Shown here one piece after another: positions 22,801 to 32,034 of a stretch of DNA of 64,000 nucleotides. Position 1 is the stretch's first letter, and each line of letters begins with the position of its first letter. The position numbers and the translations under genes were made by a program. The notes under the pieces are model-generated. The model saw only the letters and a list, made by a program, of their open reading frames with translations. It did not search any database and had not been told where the DNA came from. The stretch is from positions 6,815,129 through 6,879,128 of the forward strand of contig NC_079202.1 of assembly GCF_026745355.1 (NCBI RefSeq). Reading direction: 5' to 3'. The DNA is from Beta vulgaris subsp. vulgaris. Taxonomy: Eukaryota; Streptophyta; Magnoliopsida; Caryophyllales; Amaranthaceae.

Positions 22801-23849
22801 GCCAAGCCCAATAAAGCATTTGACCTCTAATTCCTTGGGCTTTAACACGTAAGGCACACTTTTTTGTACACATAGTAAAACAACCATTATCATATCTTGC
22901 AACACCAGCAATCAATCTTATAGAATAGGAAGTGAGCTTTTAAAATGGGAGAAAGAACTCTACTTTACCAAAGTGCTTACTACAAGATGACATTTCAAAT
23001 TTTCTAAATTTTACAGTCATAAAGCAACTAAACCCAGTGCAGAATCAAGAAAACTCATAGCCCTTTGAAGTAAGGAAAATCCTAAGCCCTAGATTAAACA
23101 ATTTGTGCATATCTTTGACAATACGGTAGGTATGACATACTATCTAGGCTGAAGTCATAAGTCTAATGCCTATAAACTCATATAGAGTAAGATGATCCAT
23201 ACAATTGAAACAGTTAAACTAATATAGTCAACAAGTATAGTAACCACGACTCATGGATTTCATGAGTTGTTTCGTGAGGAGAAGTAAACCATGATCAAGT
23301 AGCACAACATTCACGCAGTCCGTAGCACATAGAATCTAGACGATCATTAATCATCATAAAGACCAGCTTATTTTTCACAAAAACGCATAATAGTGTTAAT
23401 CGTATAGCACTTGCCATCCAAAGATGAACTTTCAATCTCATACAATATTGAACAACATAGAAAACATAACCATATACATATACTATTACCGAACATTTCC
23501 TTTCCATGTGCAATAAGATTTAGAAAACAACGCGCAATTCGACCTACCTTCTTCGTCAAAGGTCTCTTCGGAGGAGCATAACTTTTCTGAGAGAGCAAAT
23601 ACAGGATGACAACAAACAGAAGAACTTCAACAAACAGATGACCTTCAATCAAACCATAACAAATAAAAATCAAAAATTTGCCACAAAAACTAACAATGTA
23701 TCAAAACCTAATAACAAAAATTGATATAAAGAGATTACAGTACCTCCAATTTGCACTCCAAAAACAACAGCTCTAGCAAAAGGAGCTTCAAAAACCTTTG
23801 TAACCCAATCCACTGAAGTTTGCAGCATACTTGTGATTGCTACTTCCAT
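16861..23849 (-). CDS. LCB1: Serine palmitoyltransferase subunit 1 (LCB1), 12 exons
   Basis: LCB1 pairs with LCB2 in the endoplasmic reticulum to condense serine with palmitoyl-CoA, the first and committed step of sphingolipid long-chain base synthesis. Exons on the minus strand, each with GT-AG borders and matching phases: 23849-23744, 23642-23548, 22618-22527, 22271-22178, 22101-22029, 21909-21777, 20728-20554, 19617-19477, 19402-19307, 18216-18075, 17237-17110, 17037-16861. They sum to 1452 bases, 483 residues, about the usual plant length (around 482). Exon 2 encodes the N-terminal membrane helix ([16 protein letters not shown]). Family motifs include [67 protein letters not shown] and [18 protein letters not shown]. 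As in other LCB1 proteins, the PLP-binding lysine is absent because LCB2 supplies it. The start [20 protein letters not shown] aligns with the family. No internal stop or frameshift was seen, so the gene looks intact. Confidence 0.95.
18801..19030. repeat. Tandem duplication inside LCB1 intron 9
   Basis: A unit of about 116 bp (with CTCAAAACAATAAATCAAGA) occurs twice in a row with a few changes. It lies between exons 9 and 10, away from splice sites. Confidence 0.8.
20937..21175. mobile_element. Decayed Stowaway-like MITE in LCB1 intron 6
   Basis: The left end TTTCCTTCGTTTTGGTCTAG is weakly inverted at about 21170 (GTGAACTAGAAAAGG). The interior shares GGGATCTTGTTAGATTAG with the MITEs at 15771 and 62516. 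The boundaries are worn, so coordinates are approximate. Confidence 0.45.
22768..22800 (-). repeat. Short copy of LCB1 exon 7 sequence in intron 2
   Basis: About 30 bases (on plus, TTTTGAATACCCCAATGAAC and onward) almost repeat 20698-20727 of exon 7, which encodes the conserved EGVHWGIQN motif. Flanking bases do not match, so it is a small ectopic copy in the same orientation. Confidence 0.6.
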
Positions 23850-24320
23850 CTCCTGAAAATAAACATTTCACCAGTTCACGATCATAAAAAGATAATTCGC
23901 TTTTTCGTAATCCAGAATTATGCTAAAAAAAAATGCATTCGAGTGCGAATTTCATAAAATATGTAGAAGATCTAAGTTTTCAATCATATATTAAAATTAA
24001 TAGTATGAAAACCTTAAAATTTGGAAGATCCAAGTTTCCGATCTCGTCGAAAAGGTTTAATCGTCTTATTTGTTCGTCAAAGTAATTTGACGATGAAAAT
24101 TCAAAATTATGTTTGATAATTTGTGAATTATTTAGATGGAAAGCTGGAAATTGGAATGAATGAATGAATGGGATAATTAAACAGATGAAGATGGAACACC
24201 GAAGTTCGGCGTTGGTGATACGGGAATAGGGGGTAATTTCCAGGTTGTGAAGGGAAAGTGAAGCCAATAATATGAAATCGGACTTGTCAAAATTTTCAAA
24301 GTTGATTGAATATTCAAAAT
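23850..24320 (-). other. LCB1 upstream region (5' UTR/promoter)
   Basis: No other gene is seen. It should hold the LCB1 leader and promoter. An upstream open frame (23980-24267, minus) has no recognisable domain and is probably chance or leader sequence. From 24330 the sequence is very AT-rich. Confidence 0.4.
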
Positions 24321-24647
24321 ATGAATCTTTTTTTTTTCTTTTGGGGGATAAGAGTTAAGACATGAATCTTTTTGGTCAAAATTGATATGCTTTATTTATT
24401 TATTAAATAAAATAAAAATTTAAGTATATAAATAGAACATCTGGAAAAAAATTGGGTTAGCCATTATTATAAATATGGTCATCTCGTATTTAATAATCTT
24501 AATTATGCATTATTTCAAATCTATGTAAGTTGTCTATAGAAAATACAATTAGTAGGAGGTGCACACGGGTGTAGCATGAGCAAGATGTGCATGAGTCAAA
24601 ATGCGAGTCAACAAAGTGTAAATGAAGTCAGTAGGTCAAATAAAGGA

Positions 24648-25025
24648 CTAAGTTTGGCTATTGAGGTCAACATGAACTTGAGTCTGGTTGCCTACATAAA
24701 TGAGGTCTTCTACCTCATAGTCATGGACAATGTAGATATGGATCACTTTATAGGTCATAAGTAATAATAGGAATGGGTCAAATGAATTTTTATCATAACT
24801 AAGAAAACTAATACCAATGTTGAAGTCCTTACAAGGGTCTAAGTAATGAAGTTTCATTATGTTCTTATAACCTGAGCTGCTAATCAAGTCTTTCAAGTAA
24901 TACATAATGACACAATTAGGTATGTCCTCAAACACACTAACATGCCCTCCATTGCACACCATGCCACAGTCAGATGTCCATTTTCCACCATGGTGCACAA
25001 TCAACACATGGATTAAGTGCAAGTT
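24648..25025 (-). pseudogene. PB1-like domain exon of a MULE-type transposase
   Basis: After a good acceptor (TTATTATTGCAG) the minus strand encodes VLIVHHGGKWTSDC, NGGHVSVFEDI, YKNIMKLHYLDPC and VIHIYIVHDYEVEDLIYVG. This pattern (HHGG start, GGxVSVFD, repeated KLxY, IYVxHD) is the PB1-like N-terminal domain found on many plant Mutator-like transposases and their derivatives. The reading frame stops soon after, and no SWIM zinc finger or MULE catalytic domain is seen nearby. It looks like a broken MULE remnant or captured exon. Confidence 0.55.
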
Positions 25026-26697
25026 CTGCAATAATAAAAGAGCAAACAGATTGCATGAACTAAATGAAAATATGTGTACCAAAATCAGTCATTTTCATTA
25101 ATTTGATCATCAATTTACATCAATAGAGTTGGTTCATCATGTAACACCATCAACCAACCAAGTAGAGCTAACTTCGTACAATCAAAACAAGGATGTCATA
25201 GCAGTGACAAATGTCAAAACTAAAAACCTAACTTATGTCACATTCAACTTCTACATATGGCTACGACAACCATCCTAATACAAGTCATAGAAAGCTTAAC
25301 AATAGGCAGCTACCAACCCAAAAAACTACATTTGCCTACCCATAACCTCCCACATACACAACCTACAACACATCAGTCCTCCTTGAAGAGTCAGGGGAAG
25401 CAATCGAAATACACAATCATGTTTTTGGAGTTTGGAGAGCCAAGCCATGTGATTCACTCCATTGTTGTAAATTATATCATTGAGGGCCCAAACCTTAAAA
25501 TCAATAATCAGTTCCAAAGTAAGGTTGTCCAAAGCAAAGCTGCCTCAACCTACACCAAATTCTCCATTTCTTGTAGGTCAGCTCCACTTTCATCTTAGCT
25601 TCCCAATTCAGCTTTGAGAATATGTGGAAGCACATGATGTTTTACTCACGCCCCAGGGGGTGTGCAGCATCTAGGGTAGTCAGTCTTATGCACAATTAAA
25701 GAAATCAAATGGTTTAAAAAATCTTACTTTGGCAAATCCTTCATTCCATTTAAACAAGGTTTAAATTAATTAAGGCTTATTTTAATGGAGAAAATAAAGA
25801 AATTAGCATAATTAAAATTTTTAAAACCCTAATCCCTAACCGTTTCAAATGATATTCTACTCACATAAATACCAAATATTGAAGTACAATTACACAATAC
25901 TCACATGTTTCAAACATAATCAGACAAAAAAAGTTGCCTACTCATCATTTTGATGATATCATACAAATAAGAACAACAAAACAAACCTCACTTAACAACA
26001 ACACTTTCCGAAAAAAGAAAGGAATCTAAGGAGTGCATAAAAGTAGTCAAAAATATACCTTGGGAAGGAGAAAGATTGGAATTTTCCTGCTTGTTGAGCT
26101 TTCCCATGCCATTTTTATCTTCAACTAAATAAAGAGAAATAAATGAAAGCTTTGAGGAAGAAGCTCTTATTCCACTTGCAGAGGATATAATAAGTGTTGA
26201 ATTGGTCTTCCTTTGTTTTGTATAGTACAACCAATTAGAAGTACTTTGGGCGCCAAAAATACCGCTCCTTCATTACTTCTCCTAGATTCTTGTGTCAATT
26301 TTATTATATTAATTAAATAAGAGAAAGTTAGTGGGTCACGTTAAAATGGTGTACTTTAAGTGAATAAACTACAAGATTTACAACTTAAATGAGTAAACTG
26401 TAATTTTTGACAAAGTTTAGTACCCTCTTTTATGCTTAACTCCTTTACCAAACATAACCCTTTAAATTTTAAAAAATACCCCTCTTTCTCATAACTCCTT
26501 TCCCCCTTTATTATTCCTCTGTCCTTTCTCCCTCTCCCTCTTCCTCTTCCTTTCTCATCCAACATTGAAGTTCAATTTTATCCTATAATTTTGCCCAATT
26601 TCTTGATATATGACCATAAATGGGAGATTAAGATTATTTGCTCCCTCCTTATTGCTCCCTCTTCCTCCATTCTCCATTTTCATGTGATACAACCATA
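25026..26697. other. Repeat-like noncoding region upstream of the PB1-like exon
   Basis: On the minus strand this would be the 5' part of the MULE-related gene, but no exon could be supported. Open frames at 25257-25598 and 25988-26230 lack domains. From 26240 on it is AT-rich, then a pyrimidine-rich tract (26500-26560). Confidence 0.35.
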
Positions 26698-27274
26698 CAG
26701 GGGCGGTTCTTGGCCCATACAGTATAGGCGATGGAATAGGGCCCCAAAAATAGAGGGGCCCCGAAATATATTATATGTATTAAATATTTGAAAGAAAAAC
26801 AAAAAGAAAGCATTTGGATCAGTGGTAAAGTGGTAAGGGATGGAGTAAAGGGGTGCGGGTTCGATTCTAGTTAGGAGTAGATTTTTTTTTATTACCTTTT
26901 TTTACCTTTTTTACCTTTTTTGCTGTTTTAAGCTGTTTTAATTATGACGGCCGACTCATCACCTATTCACATTAATAACAACCATCACGCGTGGTTTTTT
27001 CTTTGGTTGCTTCGAATCCCCAATTCCCCATTAATGGCTACTCTCTTCTCTCTCCTCTTAACTCTCTCTCATTAATTTCTACTCATATTCCTATATTTTT
27101 GCGATTTTCCAATAGATGTGTTTAGATTATTTTAATATGATGTAATTATATATTATTTTCAATATAAAAGTATTTTTTTTTTAATTGAGAATCTAATATC
27201 TTTTATGAACCAAATATGAAGGGCCCAATTTTAAGAGAGCGTATAGGGCCCCCGTTATGTTTGCCCCGCCCCTG
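26698..27274. mobile_element. 577-bp non-autonomous hAT element
   Basis: Ends are CAGGGGCGG...CCGCCCCTG, with a perfect 8-bp target duplication CAACCATA (26690-26697 and 27275-27282), the hAT signature. GGGCCC-rich subterminal sequence is present at both ends. There is no transposase. It contains a tRNA-like A box/B box pair at about 26819-26875. Confidence 0.85.
26812..26878 (+). promoter_or_regulatory. tRNA-like internal Pol III promoter boxes
   Basis: An A-box-like TGGATCAGTGGTAAAGTGG is followed about 35 bases later by a B-box-like GGTTCGATTCTAG and then a T-run. The spacing and order fit a tRNA-derived SINE head. No cloverleaf with paired acceptor stem was found, so it is not a tRNA gene. 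Confidence 0.45.
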
Positions 27275-27496
27275 CAACCATATCTTGAATTCCTAAACCA
27301 TGTCTTTACTCCATATATGCCAATGTCTGAACAATTTTGTCACACACTCACACTGTACTAGAATGAAAGTAACGAAAAAATTGAAGCCCTGGCTTTGTGG
27401 TTTTGAAACTGGGTCGTGCAAGGATCTCTTGAATAAATTATCAGTCCAACTTGTTTAATGTTCAGTGCCGTACGACGTACGTCAGACAGTTATTAA

Positions 27497-27857
27497 GGCT
27501 CCGTTTGGTAGGGCGTAAAATATTTTCAGTGTAAAATGATTTTCATGGAAAACAATTTACAATGGAAAACACAATTCCAAAATTAGTTTTCCGTTGTTTG
27601 GTTCGATGTAAAAAAAATGATGAAATGAAAGGAAAATGAAAGGGAAAGTAAGGAGGTAGTGAGAGGAGTGTACAAGAGAGAGAAGGAAAATAGTTTTCCC
27701 TTCATTTTGAAAGGAAAATGGTTTTCCATCCTTGAGAGAGTAATTTTACCCCAAGGGAAAATGGTTTTACACTTTTTTGCCAACCAAACAATGTAAAACT
27801 GAAAATAGAGGAAAACAGTTTTCCGGAAAAACGTTTTACGCCCTACCAAACGGAGCC
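27497..27857. mobile_element. 361-bp MITE, PIF/Harbinger-like, copy 2
   Basis: It has the same length and the same terminal repeat (GGCTCCGTTTGGTAGGGCGT) as the copy at 3472-3832, with TAA duplicated on both sides (27494-27496, 27858-27860). About a dozen differences were counted by eye between the copies, roughly 97% identity. Confidence 0.9.
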
Positions 27858-27886
27858 TAAGATGAATTAAAGAAAATTTAACTGAA

Positions 27887-28126
27887 TCATGAGATCCGAA
27901 ATCTACTTACAGATACAAGAACAGAAACAACACTAATAGCCAATAAAACAACTTGATAGGAAATCTTCATAGCTTCATCTAGAGTCACTGAATCCATCTT
28001 CAGCATGACATCAATGTCATCACTATCTAAATATCTGTGCGGAAAGCTAGTGTTGATGAAGGCGAGATGCACAAAACATGCGCTCATCAATAGCTTTACA
28101 AAAAAAATCTTTAAAACCCTGAACAT
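27887..28126 (-). CDS. Small hypothetical ORF, 79 aa
   Basis: The frame has an ATG start and a stop. The product would be hydrophobic at both ends (FFVKLLMSACFVHLAFI; VVLLAISVVSVLVSV) with an acidic middle (DSDDIDVMLKMDS). Two possible membrane segments are visible. No family is recognised. It could equally be a chance frame next to the MITE. Confidence 0.2.
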   Translation of the reverse strand: MFRVLKIFFVKLLMSACFVHLAFINTSFPHRYLDSDDIDVMLKMDSVTLDEAMKISYQVVLLAISVVSVLVSVSRFRIS

Positions 28127-28257
28127 AATTTAATTTGACTACTGATGAGTTAGACAAAAAAAGATGTCGCATAAAAAAGAAAATAATGGTTTTTTAGCGT
28201 CTCATACCATCTAGATGAAACATGAAATTAGGGTTCTTTGTCGTATATTAAGAAATG

Positions 28258-28440
28258 CACAAAATCAGGTAAACTATTTCGTGCAATCCACAAGAAATAA
28301 ATTAATTTATCTTGTGCAAATTACACAAAACAATTTAATCTATTTCGTTCAATTTACGCGAAACAGTTTAATATGTTTCTTATGTATTGCACGAAATAGT
28401 GTTAAAGATTTCATTAGGCTTACACGAATTAACATACTTT
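28258..28440 (+). repeat. Degenerate tandem repeat, 33-bp period
   Basis: About five diverged units carry TATTTCGTGCAATTTACACG followed by AAA-rich sequence. The period of 33 keeps one frame open, giving 11-residue repeats such as NNLIYFVQFTR and NKLIYLVQITQ. Confidence 0.7.
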
Positions 28441-28655
28441 CTCCGTTTTTTTTAGATGTTACACTTTCTATTTTAGGAAGTTTTAAATAAGATGTTACAC
28501 TTTTATTTTGGGTAATAACTTCTCTCTATCTCTCTCCTATCACATATTCACATGGGACCCTTTTGTTTTTCATTCTCTATATCTCTCTCCTCTCCAAAAA
28601 TTACATAGGAGTCCGTGATTTGAAAAGTGTAACATCTAAAAAGAAACGAAGGAAG
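28437..28655. mobile_element. 219-bp Stowaway-like MITE
   Basis: Inverted ends (CTTTCTCCGTTTTTTTTAGA and its near complement at 28636-28655) are flanked by TA on both sides. The subterminal word AGATGTTACACTTT occurs near both ends. Confidence 0.75.
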
Positions 28656-28659
28656 TAAT

Positions 28660-29700
28660 AATTTCAGGATAAAAACGAGGAACTTATATCAAATTGAAGT
28701 TCAATTGGGTTAAAATAATTGGTCATTGAATATCAAATTCAATTTTTAGTCAATAACATCTTGTTTATATTTGTTGTAAAATAGCAAATATTTTTTTTCT
28801 TTCAAGTGATTACCTTTTTTTTTATTTTATTTTATCTTTTTCGATCTTGATATATGTGGGCTTTAGAATGGCATATAAACATCCAATTCATTTCCTAAAA
28901 TAGTATTATTTTAAAATTTATGACATAATCACAAGTCAATCAGTGTCATTAATGCTTCATATTGCTTTATTTTTTCACTTTTATTTTCTCATATGCAATC
29001 CTTAAGGCTGTATATATCGTTTTCCAATTCAATTGGGTTCATAACATGTGTAATACCCAAGTTATGAGGAAAACTAGTTTTTATACTCAGGGAATGTCCG
29101 AGTAATTAAAATTTTCATTTATTAATATTTTACTTTAAGATAATAACATGGAGAATCACTTGGTTTAGTGGTGAAAATTTAAAAATATAAAATTGAAGTC
29201 GTGGGATTAAATCTCATACAATGAAATTTTTTATTTTTTTTTAATTTTATGTTTTACATGGAGTAACACCAAGATTTGAAGACATTTAATTTTGCAATTT
29301 CATAATATATGAGGATGGATAGGATTTATAGGAAAGAGATAAACAATGATAATAAAGCCTATATGAGGTTATATAACAAAATCCCATTCTCTCTCTTGAC
29401 CGTTCACCTTCCCTCAACCTCCCTTAAAACCCTTGCTTTCCCTGCGGTGGCGCCGTCCGCGCTGCTCCTTTCCGGCGTGCGTCGTCACAGGGTCATCCCC
29501 CCGTTCATCCTCCTTTCACTGTTAATCAATGCCCCTTCACCTTCTTCCCCCTCTTCCCTAGTTTTCTCTTTGCTTTAATTTCTAAAACCCTCTCTCAATC
29601 AAATTTCTCCAATTTCTTCTGTCCCTGTTTCTACCATATTTCAGAGTGTTTTTGTTTTGCTGTTGCAAATCTGCACAGGAGTCAAGGGAGGTGCTCGATC
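28660..29700. other. AT-rich spacer and likely 5' leader of the next gene
   Basis: 28660-29300 is AT-rich with a weak tRNA-like box pair near 29160-29215 and no gene. 29390-29700 turns pyrimidine-rich (CTCTCTC, CCTTCCC), as plant 5' leaders often do. The frame 29309-29578 is read as leader sequence rather than protein. Confidence 0.4.
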
Positions 29701-29709
29701 GAAGCTCGA

Positions 29710-30677
29710 ATGTGGAAATTCAAATCAAAGGTAAAACTTTTCATTTAGAGTTGAGTAATGGTTTCTTAAAAAATCGTGAGTTATACAACAATCGGAAAAG
29801 GTAGATTAATTTTCCAATTAAATTAATTGATTGGGTTTCTGGTACCCTTCAAGATTGTTCAAAGTTGATTGAATTTGAGCATTATAGACGATTTGGTTGT
29901 CTTTGGTGGAAAATTCAATCTGGTTGTAATCGATGGGGGTGGTTTTTGAAGTTAAGTGTGAAGATTAAAGGTTTATGGTATTCAGTTTTTGTCCCTGCTT
30001 TAGGTAGTGATAATCCTTGGAAAATTTTTGTTCATGCCTTTTTACATGTTGCTCAAGAAGAATTGAAGGTTGTTGGTTTTGATGGTGACTGTCATAATGC
30101 CTGTTTGGATTTCTTTTCTATTTTTCAGCATGATATTTGCCCTCCTTCTCATGATAGTGAGCTTAAATTAGAAGTGGATGCTATGCTCATCTTAGAAAAT
30201 ATGCAGATTAGTTCAAGTCATCCTAATTTAGAAAGTGAGATTCATCATGTTAAGGAACCTAATATATTGAACTGTGTCCCTTTTGAGAATGTTGATGTTA
30301 TAAGGGAAAAGATGTTGGCAAATCCGGAGAGGTTGCAGGAAAGTGTTGGTTTGAGTGGCATTGCTAGTGCTCTTTCATTTGCAAATGAGATGCGCATCAA
30401 TGGAGGAAGTTCATTTTGTGTTGACGGAGATGAGGGTTCTTCTTGTGATAAAGAAAATGGCACAATATTAGATTCAATTGGGGTTATCAGTGATGTTTCA
30501 ATTTTATCACCGAATTCAATTATGAGCAACGTTGTGCCGAAGTCTTCTCTTCGGAGGCTAGCAAAGAAAAATCAATGTCCATTGCTTAATCATCTTGGTT
30601 TCAATCGTAGCATGGAGAAAAAAAATGAGATTCAAGTATCAAAGAGGCGGTGTAGTGCGAGTTATCCCAATGGTTAA
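29710..30677 (+). CDS. Probable two-exon gene of unknown function
   Basis: A long frame of good coding character, open from 29805 to a TAA at 30675-30677, has no ATG near its upstream end. The likely start is an ATG at 29710 giving a seven-codon exon (MWKFKSK) with donor AAG|GTAAAA. The acceptor would be near 29804 (GGTAG|ATT), phase 0; this acceptor is weak and another is possible. The product is about 298 residues. The N-terminal half is Trp/Phe-rich (WVSGTLQDCSKLIEFEHYRR, CLWWKIQSG, WYSVFVPALGSDNPW) and acidic. The C-terminal half is Ser/Asn-rich and ends in a basic stretch (SSLRRLAKKNQCPLL, VSKRRCSASYPNG). Leader (CT-rich) and a T-rich 3' region ending in an A-run at 30965 frame it. No domain is recognised. 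Confidence 0.55.
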
Positions 30678-30977
30678 TTTGGTGTCGTTGATTCAAAATC
30701 GTTTTATGGAGTTCATGAGTTCTTTGATGTTGTCTTAGTTTGTTGTTTTTCAGTCAGTACACTTGTGTGTTTCTCGGTTCTTCAATGTGGTTGGGGTGTT
30801 GTTTCTTGTTTGTTGTAGTGGTGATATTGTTGTGGGATTTTTTGTTGTGTTTGGAGCGTTTTGGTTGCCATTTTCATGTATTTGTCTTTCAAGATGTTGT
30901 AATATTGACACTTCATTTTATGCCTTTAACTCTATTTTAAGTTTTAATGAAATGAACTAAATTATAAAAAAAAAAAA

Positions 30978-31957
30978 CAGTTAGCTTTGTCTACAAGACT
31001 ACAACATAGTTCTTTGTATTTGCAGGTACGTTTGAGATCATGGGTCAATACTTATTTCCAAATTCTCCAAATAGAAAGATTCATAGCAACATTAAATATT
31101 GTGAATTGTGATGTTGTGGTATACTGTGATGGATTTTAAAAATATCATTGGTCGTATGTCCTAATCACAACGTACCCCTATATTCATTCTTTACTACTAT
31201 TGCCTTACAAATATTTAACTAAGTGGTTGTTGGTTCATGCTAATATGAGGGGTCATTTAAGGAGAACAAGGAGCTAAGAAATATACTTATAAATCTCCAA
31301 CAAAGCCACTTGTTAATTCTTCTAAACAAAAAGAAGCTTAAGGCATCATCATGAGAATATGAATAGGACACAATGTTCGGTCCTTTAAATTCAGAAGAAA
31401 AATGGTTATCATCTCATAGTCGAATGCTATGTCATGATCAGAGGTCATCAAGAGGCAGGTGAACTCAAAACGTATGTGCAATTTCATAGTCGAATGCTAT
31501 GTCATGATCACATAGAGGTTATGAAGGCAGGTGAACTCAAAACGTATGGGCAAGCTAGTTTTACACGAAGAAAACATGAAAATATTTATGTGGATGAGAT
31601 TTAGCTTGGTTCGGTAAATATTTTACTGGCGATATCTAAAATTTGGGATCAAATCTCATGTATATTTAATTTTAGTGACTTTACAATACCATAAGGTTAA
31701 GTGGATGTTTAGTTTATGAGTTAGAAATGAAATATGATCAAATAGAATGGGAAAATGATAATAAATAATTTATACCTTTCTAATATATTATATGTGTTTG
31801 ATTCCACAACGGATCGGAAAGAAAACAGTCACAAGTGTGAGTTTAAGAAGGTAATGTGATATGCTATCAATGGATTGATGAGGGTAATAAACGGGTGGAA
31901 ATAATTATTCTTAGGTTAGGAAAACCAATATTTCACCCATGGGAGGATTTACCCTTA
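30978..31957. other. Intergenic with one tandem duplication
   Basis: No gene is recognised. The only clear structure is the 70-bp duplication at 31414-31553. Towards 31930 the sequence (GGGAGGATTTACCC) resembles worn hAT ends. Confidence 0.4.
31414..31553 (+). repeat. Direct duplication, 70-bp unit x2
   Basis: TCATAGTCGAATGCTATGTC starts units at 31414 and 31484. Both also share GGCAGGTGAACTCAAAACGT. A few differences show it is not new. Confidence 0.85.
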
Positions 31958-31987
31958 GTCATGGTGGGTCACGTGACCCACCATGAC
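31958..31987. repeat. Perfect 30-bp palindrome centred on a G-box
   Basis: GTCATGGTGGGTCAC is followed at once by its exact reverse complement, with CACGTG at the centre. It can form a hairpin or bind a bZIP/bHLH dimer, but it may simply be the worn end of a transposon. Confidence 0.9.
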
Positions 31988-32034
31988 CCTAGAATTTTTT
32001 TAAATTTTTTTTCTAGATATTGGTATACCGAGCT

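Noticed and set aside
23295..23513. Minus-strand frames overlapping LCB1 intron 2
   Set aside because: They lie in intron sequence or run through the exon 2 donor; the spliced LCB1 model explains the coding part.
26812..26878. Possible tRNA gene
   Set aside because: Boxes are present but no acceptor stem, anticodon arm or cloverleaf pairing could be drawn.
29309..29578. 89-codon open frame upstream of the unknown gene
   Set aside because: It is rich in Leu/Ser/Pro from CT-rich leader sequence, has no domain and no good link to the downstream frame.
30940..30980. A-run after the gene at 29710-30677 as a sign of a retrocopy
   Set aside because: The gene appears to keep an intron, and no matching target duplication was found at its 5' side.
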